Shown: positions 1 through 8,348, numbered from the stretch's first letter. The stretch: 64,000 nucleotides of DNA from JBBROS01 sp963752225 (GCA_963752225.1 CAVVXS010000007.1:124001-188000); one strand, 5' to 3'. A program made the numbers and translations. The notes: generated from the letters alone by a model not told the origin.

Positions 1-139
1 GGCCGACGGTGCCGGCATTGGCTTGCGCGGTCGCGGAAGCGGGCGGGGCCGGCGGCGCGGCCGCACGTTGCGCCAACGCCGGCGCGGACGCGAGCAGCAG
101 GCACGCGCAGCCCACGAGCCCTCGGAATGCTGTGTTCAT
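1..139 (-). CDS. Exported protein, N-terminus only (cut by window edge)
   Basis: The first 46 codons of a minus-strand gene lie in the window; the rest lies beyond base 1. The visible protein starts MNTAFRGLVGCACLLLASA and has a clear Sec signal peptide (Arg6, hydrophobic core, ALA-Q cleavage site at about residue 26/27), followed by an Ala/Pro-rich stretch. Its ATG overlaps the TGA of the upstream ExeA-like gene in an ATGA, so the two are probably translated together. ExeA-like proteins often sit beside secretin or pilus assembly genes, so an outer-membrane or periplasmic assembly protein is one guess. Nothing visible here proves it. Confidence 0.6.
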   Translation of the reverse strand, partial: MNTAFRGLVGCACLLLASAPALAQRAAAPPAPPASATAQANAGTVG

Positions 140-1878
140 GGCTTGACCTTGGGTTGTGCGGCGGACGCGCCGCCAGGGTTGTTCAACGCCTCGAGCGGCG
201 CCCGCGCGTCTGCATCGCCGAGTGCCAAGGCGCGCTGATACCAGGCCGCTGCTTCCTTCGGGTCGGGGGTGATGCCGAGCACGCCGATCTGCGCGAGCGA
301 TGCGGCGTCGAAGGTGGTGCCCATCGCGCGCGCCGCCGGGCCATAGCCGGCTTCGGCGGCACGTCCGAACAGCAGCCGCGCTGCCGACACGTTGCCCTGC
401 TCCAGCATGGTCCGTCCGCGCCGCACCATGGCGTCGGCCATTGCCGGCGGCAGGCTGCTTGCGGCCGGCGGCGGCGATGCGGCGACAACCGGCTGCGGTG
501 CCGGCGTAGTGGGAACCGGCTGCGGCGCCGGCGCGGCGGCGGCCGGCTGCGGCGGCTTGGCGGGCGGGCGTTCCGGCTCGGCTGATTGCGGCGTTTGGAC
601 GGGATCGGCAGCGGCGGCCGCAGGGGCGGCCGCAGGGGCCGGCGCAAGAGCCGGTGCAGGGGGCGCCGCGGGTGATGGCACCTCGTCCGGCGGCGGCGTT
701 GGCTCCGCCTCGCTCGCGGCGCGGTTGGTGGGGGGCGGCTCGCTGTCCCGCGCCTCGGCGGGCGGCTCGGCACTCTCCGCTGCGCCCAGCTTGTCCGGGG
801 CCGGCGGCGGCAACGGGGCGGGTTCCTCCCGCTGGACCGTCTCGGGCGCGGGTGACGGTGGTGCCGCTTGATCGGCCGCACTCGGTTCGGGATCAGCCGC
901 TGCCGGCACGAACACCGCGTCCGGCTCCGGGTGCGGCGAAGGGGCGCGCGAGACCGGCTCGGCCAATGGAGCCTTTGGCAAGGACGGTGCTGACTCCGCC
1001 TCGGGTTCGAGGTCGGCGGTCTTGATGGTGCCAAGCTGAGCGGACGGGGACGGCATGGCGGCGGGCGTTTGCAATGACGCGGCCGACTTGTCCTCGTCAT
1101 GCCCGGCAACGAAGGCGCGCAACCGCGGCAACGCGGACGGAACCGCGGCCAGCCAAACCACCGCGGCCGCGGCCACAAGCCCGGCCACGACCGTCACCGC
1201 GCCATTCCGCGCCTCACGCAGTGTCGCCGGCGGCGCGGCCGCAACAAGGGCGCGCGGGGCCACCTGCCGGCGGGACCACTCGGCGGCGCCGTCCGCCTCC
1301 GCCGCGGCCAGCTCGGCCAGGCTCGGCCTGCGCGGTGCGGATGCGCCCATCTGGGCCGTGACCGGGCGCGGTGCCGGGACGCTGACGAACGACGTGACCT
1401 TGCTCCGGAGCGTCGGCAGGTCGTCCGCCTCGAGCTCATGCACGAACTCGGGCCGGCCGGCGAACGCCAAGCGCATGGAGCCCCACGTCCGCGCCATCCG
1501 ATCCAGGTGCCGGAGCGTCGCGTGCGGAAGGAGATGGGCGTCGTGCACCAGCACGGCGAAGGGTTCCGAGGCGGCAGTCGGCAATGCGGCGACCGCCCGG
1601 CCAGCCGCAACCGCCGGTTTGCCGCCCGGCAAGCTCGACGCGCACCACGCGGTCGCAAATTGCTCGGCAAACGGCCGCTCGTCGAATGGCGGCCACAGCT
1701 GCAGCACGCGCATCCGGGCCTCGGTGAGTTCCTGCGCGGCCAGGGCCATCGTGGCATGGGTGTCGCCCAGCCCGGTGGCGGCGACGCACGACCCGCCCGT
1801 GACGGCCGCGGTGATCGAATGTGCAAGCAACAGGTCGATCACCTTGGCCGCCATGTCTGGAGAGGTCGGATTTGGCAT
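136..1878 (-). CDS. Degenerate ExeA-like protein with Sel1-type C-terminus
   Basis: A 580-residue membrane protein. Residues 1-165 resemble the AAA ATPase domain of ExeA/GspA-like proteins, but there is no Walker A lysine (the loop reads VTGGSCVAATG) and the Walker B region reads VLVHDAHLL. ATP hydrolysis is therefore doubtful. One transmembrane helix lies at about 227-247. A Pro/Ala/Glu-rich spacer of about 200 residues follows, and then a C-terminal region at about 475-570 with Sel1/TPR-like repeats (for example AARLLFGRAAEAGYG and EAAAWYQRALALGDADA). ExeA-family proteins help assemble secretins by binding peptidoglycan; here a helical-repeat tail takes the place of a peptidoglycan-binding domain. 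It overlaps the next gene by 4 bases. Family placement is moderate and exact function unknown. Confidence 0.65.
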   Translation of the reverse strand: MPNPTSPDMAAKVIDLLLAHSITAAVTGGSCVAATGLGDTHATMALAAQELTEARMRVLQLWPPFDERPFAEQFATAWCASSLPGGKPAVAAGRAVAALPTAASEPFAVLVHDAHLLPHATLRHLDRMARTWGSMRLAFAGRPEFVHELEADDLPTLRSKVTSFVSVPAPRPVTAQMGASAPRRPSLAELAAAEADGAAEWSRRQVAPRALVAAAPPATLREARNGAVTVVAGLVAAAAVVWLAAVPSALPRLRAFVAGHDEDKSAASLQTPAAMPSPSAQLGTIKTADLEPEAESAPSLPKAPLAEPVSRAPSPHPEPDAVFVPAAADPEPSAADQAAPPSPAPETVQREEPAPLPPPAPDKLGAAESAEPPAEARDSEPPPTNRAASEAEPTPPPDEVPSPAAPPAPALAPAPAAAPAAAAADPVQTPQSAEPERPPAKPPQPAAAAPAPQPVPTTPAPQPVVAASPPPAASSLPPAMADAMVRRGRTMLEQGNVSAARLLFGRAAEAGYGPAARAMGTTFDAASLAQIGVLGITPDPKEAAAWYQRALALGDADARAPLEALNNPGGASAAQPKVKP

Positions 1879-1974
1879 GGGTGCAGGCTAGTTCTTACGA
1901 CCGTGCAGTGAATTCACGATGCTGTAAAGATCTTCCTTCACAAATAAGTGTGGCCGTCCGGTCACGACACCCGG

Positions 1975-2760
1975 CTACGGCGCGGCAGGTGCCCAGCCGG
2001 TCACGGTGCCGATCCGCACCATCGCCCGCGCCCGCCCATCCTGCCTCGGCAAAGCGGCCAAGCTCATCGGGAACAGCGCCCGCGGCGGCACCCGGCGATC
2101 GCGCAGTGCCACGGCGTTGGCTTCGCCAGCCGCGCGCAGCTCGGACAGCAAGGCGAACGGGTCGGCATACGCCAGCTCGATCTCTTCCAGGTCGGCCACC
2201 GGCAATTCGAACCCGGCCCGCTGCATCAGCCCGGCGAGGTCGCGCAACTCGGGAAATGGCGACACCCGCGGCGACGCGCCGCCGGTCAGCGCCAGCTCCG
2301 CCTCGGTCAGCGCGCTGCGCAGCGCGCCCAAGGTCCCGAGCACCGGCAGGCTGGCGAGCAGCAATCCACCAGGCCGAAGCGCCAAGCGCAACTGGATCAG
2401 CGCGCCCGGCAAGTCGTTGACGGCGTGGAGTGACAGGCTGGCGACCGCCACATCGAAGCTATGCGCCGCGAACGGCAGGCGCTCCTCGTCGGCGGCCACG
2501 GTCCGGCCACCGTTCACCCCGGCCATCCGCGGCGACAAGTCGCAGCTGACGACATCGAGCCCGCGCGCGCGCAGCAGGGGTGCGACGACGCCGCGCCCGC
2601 CGACGTCGAGCGCCTCGGTGAAGCGCTGCTTGGTGTCGTCCAGCCGGTCGATCAGGCGTTCGGCGGCGTCGCGCAGGAGGTCCTGCACGAGATGGACGCG
2701 GGCGGCGGCGCGGTCGCGGTGCAGGCGGACGGCGCGGCGGTCGAACACGGTGGCGGTCAT
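1975..2760 (-). CDS. SAM-dependent methyltransferase, NDUFAF5-like
   Basis: About 261 residues. The N-terminus (MTATVFDRRAVRLHRDRAAA) matches the start of the alphaproteobacterial NDUFAF5/BioC-like family: VFDR, then the RxHRDRAA signature. The SAM-binding loop is ALDVGGRGVVAPLLRARG, followed by SCDLSPRMA and the motif IV-like stretch FDVAVASLSLHAVNDLPGAL. NDUFAF5 homologues assist complex I assembly in mitochondria; bacterial members are annotated only as methyltransferases. In many alphaproteobacteria this gene is divergent from comF-grxC, and here it still is, with two sulfur genes placed between. An ATG at 2769 would add three residues; I prefer 2760 by family resemblance. Confidence 0.8.
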   Translation of the reverse strand: MTATVFDRRAVRLHRDRAAARVHLVQDLLRDAAERLIDRLDDTKQRFTEALDVGGRGVVAPLLRARGLDVVSCDLSPRMAGVNGGRTVAADEERLPFAAHSFDVAVASLSLHAVNDLPGALIQLRLALRPGGLLLASLPVLGTLGALRSALTEAELALTGGASPRVSPFPELRDLAGLMQRAGFELPVADLEEIELAYADPFALLSELRAAGEANAVALRDRRVPPRALFPMSLAALPRQDGRARAMVRIGTVTGWAPAAP

Positions 2761-2847
2761 GCGGCCCATGTGCCGTCGCCGGTCCGCTTTGACCAGCCGG
2801 GGGGCGCGGGATTAGCGTGCCGCCATCCCATCCGCAGGAGAACCGCC

Positions 2848-3456
2848 ATGAACGTCTCCGCCGTCAGCGCCGCCCGCGCAGCCGCCGTTTCCGCCACCAT
2901 GGACCGCGTCAAGGCGATCGAGCGGGAACTGGGCGTCACCCGGCCGGCGCTCGACGCCATCAAGGCGGAGATGCTGGCCTTGGCCGCACACGAGGCGCTG
3001 TTCCCGGCCGCCGAGTTTCCCCCGCCGCCGCCGGGGGAGAAAGGCTCCAAGCGCTACCTGCTGCAGGAGGACGCGGATGGCCGGTTCGCTCTCTATATGC
3101 TGGCGCTCAACCCCGGCAACAGCACGAAGCCGCACGACCACACCACCTGGGCCGTCGTCGCCGGCGTCGAGGGGCAGGAGCTGAACAAGGTCTATCGCCG
3201 GGTCGACGACGGCAGCCGGCCGGGTCATGCCGAGCTCGAGCAGGTGCGGGAGGTGATGGTCGAGCCCGGCGCCGGCATCGCCTTGATGCCGGAGGATATC
3301 CACTCGATCCACACCGAAGGCACCGCCAGCACCCGCCATCTCCATTGCTACGGCTTGGCGCTCGAGCGACTGGACGAGCGGCAAGGCTTCGACCTCGAAA
3401 GCAAGACGGTGCAGCCCTACAACAAGGCTTTCATGACCAAGACCGCCAACCGGTGA
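2848..3456 (+). CDS. Cysteine dioxygenase-family cupin
   Basis: A 202-residue protein of the cysteine dioxygenase type, a non-heme iron cupin that oxidises a thiol (cysteine or a related thiol such as 3-mercaptopropionate) to a sulfinate. Metal-site signatures are visible: H96 and H98 in KPHDHTTWAVV, and a later His cluster in EDIHSIHTEG (H152, H155) and HLHCYG. It starts at an ATG preceded by GCAGGAGAA. Its TGA shares one base with the ATG of the rhodanese gene, so the two form an operon. Together they suggest thiol catabolism in which rhodanese handles sulfane sulfur or sulfite-level products. Exact substrate cannot be told from sequence. Confidence 0.82.
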   Translation: MNVSAVSAARAAAVSATMDRVKAIERELGVTRPALDAIKAEMLALAAHEALFPAAEFPPPPPGEKGSKRYLLQEDADGRFALYMLALNPGNSTKPHDHTTWAVVAGVEGQELNKVYRRVDDGSRPGHAELEQVREVMVEPGAGIALMPEDIHSIHTEGTASTRHLHCYGLALERLDERQGFDLESKTVQPYNKAFMTKTANR

Positions 3457-5003
3457 TGCGCCGGGTCGATCCCGCAACGCTTCGGGCGTGGATCGGCGAC
3501 GGCGCCGAGCTGGCCATCCTCGACGCCCGTGAGGAGGGCGAGTTCGGCGGCGGGCACCTGTTCTGGGCGGTGCCGTGCCCGCTGTCGCGCGCCGAGCTGC
3601 GCATCCCCGTCCTGCTGCCGCGGCTGGCGACCCGGATCGTCTGCGTCGATTCCGGCCGCGACGACGTGGCCGAACGATTGGCGGCGCTGCTGGAAGGCAT
3701 GGGCGCGACCGATGTTCATCTGCTCGACGGCGGCACCGAGGCCTGGGCGGCGGCAGGCTTTGTCCTGTTCACCGGCGTGAACGTGCCGAGCAAGGCGTTC
3801 GGCGAGTGGGTCGAGCACCATTACGGCACCGAGAGCGTCGATGCGCCGGAACTGAAACGCTGGATGGACGAGGGCCGCGACATGGTCGTGCTCGACAGCC
3901 GTCCGCTCGACGAGTTCTGCGCCATGTCGATCCCGGGCGGCGTCAACGTGCCCGGCGGCGAACTGGCCTACCGCATAGCGGACCTGGCGCCGGACCCCGC
4001 GACGACGGTCGTGGTGAACTGCGCCGGCCGCACCCGCAGCATCATGGGGGCCGAAAGCCTGCGCCGCGCCGGGGTGCCGAACCCGGTGGTGGCGCTGCGG
4101 AACGGCACGATGGGGTGGCAGCTCGCCGGGCTCGAGGTGGCGCGCAACCAGGACGCAAGCTACGCCCCGGGCCGGCCGGACACCGCTGCGGTGGCGCTCG
4201 AGCGGGCGTCGGCGTTTGCCGAGCAGTCCGGCGTCGGCGTGATCGGTCCGCTCGATTTCGTGCGCTTCGAGGACGACCCGGACCGGACGTTGTATACGCT
4301 CGACGTCCGCGCGCCGGCGGAGTTCGCGATGCGGCACCGGCCCGGCAGCCGCAACGCGCCGGGCGGCCAACTGGTGCAGGCGACCGACGCCTGGATCGCC
4401 GTTCGCGGCGCACGCATCGCGGTGCTGGACGACGACGGCGTGCGAGCCCGGATGGCGGCGGCCTGGCTCCGGCAGATGGGGCACAAGGACGTGTTCGTGG
4501 TCGAAGGCGGTCTGGACGGGACCGAGGACGTGCCGCCGCCGCCGCCGCGCGCCGTGGTGGCCGGCGTCGGACCGGACGCAGTGCGCGGCGCGACCGTCGT
4601 GGACCTCGCCCGCAGCGTCGAGTTCCGCGCCGGCCACATTCCCGGGGCGATCTGGGGCATCCGCACCCGGCTCGACCGGCTGCGCGGCCGGCTCGAAGCG
4701 GCCGAGCGGGTGGTGGTGACCTCGCCCGACGGGGTGTTGGCGGCGCTGGCTGTCGACGAGCTGCGTGCGCTGACGCAGGCGCAGGTGGAGGTGTTGGCGG
4801 GCGGCACCGCGGCCTGGGTGGCGTCCGGGGGCGCCCTCGACGCCGACCGCACGGTTCCGCCGGACGAGGATTGCGTCGACGTTTACCTGCGCCCCTACGA
4901 CCGCAACTCGGGCGTCGAGGCGGCGATGCACGCCTACTTGAGTTGGGAGGTCGCGCTGGTGGACGAGATCCGGCGCGACGGGACGGTTGCGTTCGGCGTC
5001 TAA
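3456..5003 (+). CDS. Four-domain rhodanese-like sulfurtransferase
   Basis: A 515-residue protein of four tandem rhodanese domains. Domain 1 (about 1-110) has LAILDAREEGEFGGGH and an active loop VCVDSGRDD with a Cys. Domain 2 (about 130-230) has MVVLDSRPLDEF and the best active loop, VVVNCAGRTRS. Domains 3 (about 270-370) and 4 (about 380-480) keep the fold motifs (LYTLDVRAPAEFAMRH, EFRAGHIPGA) but have Asp and Thr/Ser where the catalytic Cys should be (VLDDDGVRA, VVTSPDGVL), so they look inactive. It is coupled to the upstream cysteine dioxygenase-like gene. The likely role is sulfane-sulfur transfer in cysteine or thiol breakdown in the cytoplasm; there is no signal peptide. Confidence 0.85.
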   Translation: MRRVDPATLRAWIGDGAELAILDAREEGEFGGGHLFWAVPCPLSRAELRIPVLLPRLATRIVCVDSGRDDVAERLAALLEGMGATDVHLLDGGTEAWAAAGFVLFTGVNVPSKAFGEWVEHHYGTESVDAPELKRWMDEGRDMVVLDSRPLDEFCAMSIPGGVNVPGGELAYRIADLAPDPATTVVVNCAGRTRSIMGAESLRRAGVPNPVVALRNGTMGWQLAGLEVARNQDASYAPGRPDTAAVALERASAFAEQSGVGVIGPLDFVRFEDDPDRTLYTLDVRAPAEFAMRHRPGSRNAPGGQLVQATDAWIAVRGARIAVLDDDGVRARMAAAWLRQMGHKDVFVVEGGLDGTEDVPPPPPRAVVAGVGPDAVRGATVVDLARSVEFRAGHIPGAIWGIRTRLDRLRGRLEAAERVVVTSPDGVLAALAVDELRALTQAQVEVLAGGTAAWVASGGALDADRTVPPDEDCVDVYLRPYDRNSGVEAAMHAYLSWEVALVDEIRRDGTVAFGV

Positions 5004-5775
5004 CCTGCTGGCGAGCGGGCGCCACGTCGCCGCCCGCGCGGCGCGCCGCGGCGGACGCGCGGTGCTGGACGTCCTGCTGCCGCCGCAGTGCCTGACGTGC
5101 GAGCAGCCGGTGGCGGCACCGGGCCAGTTCTGTTCGGCGTGTTTTCGCCGGGTCGGGTTCATCACCGATCCGTGCTGCACGGCATGCGGTGCGCCGTTCG
5201 CGGCGGCCCCTTCGGGCACCACAATGGCATGCGAGGCATGCATCGCCCGGCCGCCGAGCTGGGAGCAGGGGCGGGCGGCGCTGCGCTACGACGACCAAGC
5301 CCGGCGCTTGCTGCTGCCGTTCAAATACGGCGATCGTACCGAGCTGGCGCAGGCATTGGCGCCGATGCTGGAGCGGGCCGGTGCCCCTTTGCTGGCGCGG
5401 GCCGACCTGCTGGTGCCGGTGCCGCTGCATCGTTGGCGGCTGCTGTCGCGGCGTTACAACCAATCCGCCCTGCTGGCCCGGGCGCTGGCGCGGCGCACCC
5501 GCGTGCCGGCGGTGCTGGACGCCTTGCGCCGGGTGCGGGCGACGGTTCCGCTCGGCACGATGCCGCCGGCCGAGCGGCAGGCGGCGCTGACCGGCGCGTT
5601 CGCCGTCAACCCGCGGCGGCGGGCGATCCTGGCCGATTCGCGCGTGCTGCTGATCGATGACGTGCTGACCACGGGCGCCACCGCGGAAGCCTGCACGCGC
5701 GTGCTGCTCGCGGCCGGGGTCGGCGGCGTCGACGTGCTTGCGGTGGCGCGCGTTTCTGGGCCGGAGTCCGGCTGA
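4987..5775 (+). CDS. comF: ComF-family phosphoribosyltransferase-like protein
   Basis: About 262 residues. The N-terminal double zinc ribbon (LPPQCLTCEQPV, FCSACFRR, CCTACGAPF, CEACI) is followed by a type I PRTase domain with the PRPP loop VLLIDDVLTTGATAEAC near residue 220. ComF/GntX-family proteins are linked to DNA uptake in competent bacteria, but many carriers are not known to be competent. The TTG start at 4987 overlaps the end of the rhodanese gene by 17 bases; a GTG at 5062 just before the zinc ribbon is the other option. grxC follows 57 bases downstream, the usual alphaproteobacterial arrangement. Confidence 0.85.
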   Translation: MRSASNLLASGRHVAARAARRGGRAVLDVLLPPQCLTCEQPVAAPGQFCSACFRRVGFITDPCCTACGAPFAAAPSGTTMACEACIARPPSWEQGRAALRYDDQARRLLLPFKYGDRTELAQALAPMLERAGAPLLARADLLVPVPLHRWRLLSRRYNQSALLARALARRTRVPAVLDALRRVRATVPLGTMPPAERQAALTGAFAVNPRRRAILADSRVLLIDDVLTTGATAEACTRVLLAAGVGGVDVLAVARVSGPESG

Positions 5776-5832
5776 CCCGTTCGGATCTGGAAAACGGCTC
5801 GCCGCGAGCGATATGTCGTCAGGAGGATACAA

Positions 5833-6090
5833 ATGCCGAACATCGAGATCTATACCCAGCCTTGGTGCCCGTATTGCGAGCGGGCGGTCGACTTGCTGAC
5901 CGACAAGGGCGTGCCGTTCAAGGAGATCAAGGCGCCGCACGGCAGCGCGGCGCGGCAGGAAGCCGCGCAACGAGCCGGGGGTAGCACGACCGTGCCGCAG
6001 ATTTTCATCGATGGCCGGCACGTGGGCGGCTGTGACGATCTCGTCGCCCTGGAGCGGTCCAAAAAGCTGGATGCGATGCTGGCGGGCTAG
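5833..6090 (+). CDS. grxC: Glutaredoxin 3
   Basis: An 85-residue glutaredoxin with the dithiol active site CPYC (C12, C15), the cis-Pro loop TVPQIFIDG and the glutathione-binding GG-CDD element (HVGGCDDL). It reduces protein disulfides and mixed glutathione disulfides in the cytoplasm and can donate electrons to class I ribonucleotide reductase, whose large subunit is the next gene. A perfect AGGAGG at 5821-5826 sits 6 bases before the ATG. Confidence 0.95.
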   Translation: MPNIEIYTQPWCPYCERAVDLLTDKGVPFKEIKAPHGSAARQEAAQRAGGSTTVPQIFIDGRHVGGCDDLVALERSKKLDAMLAG

Positions 6091-6113
6091 CGCACCATTC
6101 GATCGAGCTGAGT

Positions 6114-6137
6114 TCCCGGGCCGACCGGCTCGGGACG
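6114..6137 (+). terminator. GC-rich hairpin after grxC
   Basis: An imperfect inverted repeat (TCCCGGGCCG / CGGCTCGGGA) about 24 bases after the grxC stop. No T-run follows, so it could be a factor-dependent stop or a 3' end stabiliser. Confidence 0.3.
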
Positions 6138-6290
6138 TCCGCTAGGACGGTTGTCTCTGTTGCCCGATCGCAACACAGCGTGAACGGCAAGCGCAATCCG
6201 CTGGACGCGGCACGGGGCGGTTGGCCAAGTTGGGAGCCGGCGAGTCGGTTGCCGGAGTCGCCGATCCGATCGAAGGTCCGGTTAACGGAT

Positions 6291-6335
6291 CAACATCTTG
6301 TATTCGAACTTGTCGTCGGCCAACAACATCTTGTA
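6291..6335 (+). promoter_or_regulatory. Paired 12-base direct repeat, candidate NrdR boxes
   Basis: The 12-mer CAACATCTTGTA occurs exactly twice, at 6291-6302 and 6324-6335, spaced 33 bases start to start, or about three helical turns. It lies 40-85 bases upstream of the ribonucleotide reductase start. NrdR, the dATP/ATP-sensing repressor of nrd operons, binds paired boxes of about 16 bases, ending in an AT-rich TTGT-like half, spaced by whole helical turns. Position, pairing, phase and the CTTGT end fit. The assignment to NrdR is inference; the repeat itself is plain in the sequence. Confidence 0.65.
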
Positions 6336-6375
6336 AGGTCGTGGTATGCCCGATCATCCCTTAGGAGACCACGCC

Positions 6376-8220
6376 GTGCTTGATGCAGTGCAGATGCCGG
6401 GGCGCCACCAGGTTCGTGTGGACCGTACGCGGGACTCGCTGCTGACAGATTTCGGCCGTGCCACGCTCGACGACCGCTATCTCATGCCCGGCGAGGAGTA
6501 CCAGGACCTGTTCGCCCGGGTTGCCAGCTATTACGGCGACGACCACGCCCATGCGCAGCGGATCTACGACTACATCAGCCAGATGTGGTTCATGCCGGCG
6601 ACCCCGGTGCTGTCCAACGGCGGCACGCAGCGCGGCTTGCCGATCTCCTGCTTCCTCAACGAAGCGACCGACAGCCTCGAGGGCATCGTCGGCCTGTGGA
6701 ACGAGAACGTTTGGCTGGCCTCCAAGGGCGGCGGCATCGGGTCCTATTGGGGCAATTTGCGCTCGATCGGCGAGAAGGTCGGCCAGAACGGCAAGACCTC
6801 CGGGGTGATCCCGTTCATCCGGGTGATGGACAGCCTGACGCTCGCCATCAGCCAGGGCTCGCTGCGGCGCGGCTCGGCCGCCGTCTACCTGCCGATCTCG
6901 CACCCGGAAGTGGAGGAGTTCTCCGAGCTGCGCCGGCCGACCGGCGGTGATCCGAATCGCAAGGCGCTCAACCTGCACCACGGCATCCTGGTCAGCGACG
7001 CGTTCATGCGCGCCGTCGAGGCCGACGAGCAGTGGGCGCTGCTGTCGCCCAAGGACCACACCGTGGTGCGCAAGATCTCGGCGCGTAACTTGTGGATTCG
7101 CATACTGACCGCGCGGATCGAGACCGGCGAGCCCTACCTCGTGTTCTCCGACCACGTGAACAATGCCCGGCCGGAGCACCAGAAGCTGGCCGGACTCGAG
7201 GTCAAGACCAGCAATCTCTGCAGCGAGATCACGCTGCCGACCGGCATCGACCAGCATGGGCAGCAGCGCACCGCCGTGTGCTGCCTCTCGTCCGTCAACC
7301 TCGAGACCTGGTTCGAGTGGAAGGACCACCCGCTGTTCATCGAGGACATCATGCGGTTCCTCGACAACGTGCTGCAGGATTTCATCGACCGCGCGCCGCC
7401 CGGCATGGAGCGCGCCCGCTACTCGGCGATGCGCGAGCGCTCGGTGGGGTTGGGCGTGATGGGCTTCCACAGCTTCCTGCAGTCGCAGAAGGTGCCGTTC
7501 GAGGGCGTGATCGCAAAAGTGTGGAACAGGCGGATGTTCAGGCACATCCGCGCCCAGGCCGATCAGGCGAGCCGCATGCTGGCCGAGGAGCGTGGCGCCT
7601 GCCCGGATGCCGCCGAGTACGGCATCTGCGAGCGGTTTTCCAACAAGATGGCGATCGCGCCGACCGCCAGCATCAGCATCATCGCCGGCAACACCAGCCC
7701 GGGGATCGAGCCGATCGCCGCCAACGTTTTCTTACAAAAAACGCTGTCCGGCAGCTTCACCGTGCGCAACCGGCACCTGCAGCAGTTGCTCGCGGAGAAG
7801 GGCATGGACCGCGACGACATCTGGTCCTCGATCACGCTGAACAAGGGCAGCGTGCAGCACCTCGACTTCCTGACCGAGGCGGAGAAGGCGGTCTACCGGA
7901 CCGCGTTCGAGCTGGATCAGCGCTGGGTGGTGGAGCACGCCGCCGACCGCACGCCGTTCATCTGCCAAAGCCAGTCGGTGAACCTGTTCCTGCCCGCCAA
8001 CGTGCACAAGCGCGACCTGCACCAAATCCACATGATGGCGTGGAAGAAGGGCGTGAAGTCGCTCTACTACTGCCGCAGCCTGTCCATCCAGCGCGCCGAC
8101 AACGTCAGCGAGAAGGTGGTGCGCCCGTCCGAGCTGATGGGCGTGCCGGCCGTCCCGGTCGCGCCCCCGGCCACGGCGCCGGTGACGGCGAACTACGAGG
8201 AGTGCCTTGCCTGCCAGTGA
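6376..8220 (+). CDS. nrdA: Ribonucleoside-diphosphate reductase large subunit, short form
   Basis: The catalytic subunit of class I ribonucleotide reductase, 614 residues from a GTG start with AGGAG at 6363-6367. It lacks the N-terminal ATP-cone: the catalytic domain begins almost at once (RYLMPGEEYQDLF), so allosteric dATP inhibition through a cone is not expected. Visible active-site elements are C92 in LPISCFLNE, N280/C282/E284 in SNLCSEI and C302/C303 in AVCCLSSVNL. The last residues, EECLACQ, are the mobile CxxC tail reduced by glutaredoxin or thioredoxin; grxC is just upstream. The small radical-generating subunit is not in the neighbourhood. An ATG at 6346 would precede the ribosome site and is unlikely. 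Confidence 0.92.
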   Translation: MLDAVQMPGRHQVRVDRTRDSLLTDFGRATLDDRYLMPGEEYQDLFARVASYYGDDHAHAQRIYDYISQMWFMPATPVLSNGGTQRGLPISCFLNEATDSLEGIVGLWNENVWLASKGGGIGSYWGNLRSIGEKVGQNGKTSGVIPFIRVMDSLTLAISQGSLRRGSAAVYLPISHPEVEEFSELRRPTGGDPNRKALNLHHGILVSDAFMRAVEADEQWALLSPKDHTVVRKISARNLWIRILTARIETGEPYLVFSDHVNNARPEHQKLAGLEVKTSNLCSEITLPTGIDQHGQQRTAVCCLSSVNLETWFEWKDHPLFIEDIMRFLDNVLQDFIDRAPPGMERARYSAMRERSVGLGVMGFHSFLQSQKVPFEGVIAKVWNRRMFRHIRAQADQASRMLAEERGACPDAAEYGICERFSNKMAIAPTASISIIAGNTSPGIEPIAANVFLQKTLSGSFTVRNRHLQQLLAEKGMDRDDIWSSITLNKGSVQHLDFLTEAEKAVYRTAFELDQRWVVEHAADRTPFICQSQSVNLFLPANVHKRDLHQIHMMAWKKGVKSLYYCRSLSIQRADNVSEKVVRPSELMGVPAVPVAPPATAPVTANYEECLACQ

Positions 8221-8265
8221 GCGCTGATAGCGCCGAAACCGCCACCCAGCGTAAACGGCCATCCA

Positions 8266-8297
8266 CGTCATCCCCGGGCTTGACCCGGGGATCTCGT
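8266..8297. repeat. Palindromic intergenic repeat (TCCCCGGG type), copy 1
   Basis: CGTCATCCCCGGGCTTGACC then CGGGGATC forms a near-perfect stem (TCCCCGGG / CCCGGGGA) with a CTTGA-type loop. Related copies lie at 57239-57270 and 57318-57348. Elements of this form are common between genes in alphaproteobacteria. Here it lies between the convergent nrdA and binding-protein genes and could also act as a transcript end. Confidence 0.75.
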
Positions 8298-8348
8298 CCG
8301 TCCGAAGCGAGGGCGTGACGGTCGTCCAAGACCGGTAGTGACCCCTCG

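Noticed and set aside
4042..6021. A 659-codon minus-strand frame opposite rhodanese, comF and grxC
   Set aside because: Arg/Pro-rich composition, no recognisable family, and three well-supported genes on the other strand.
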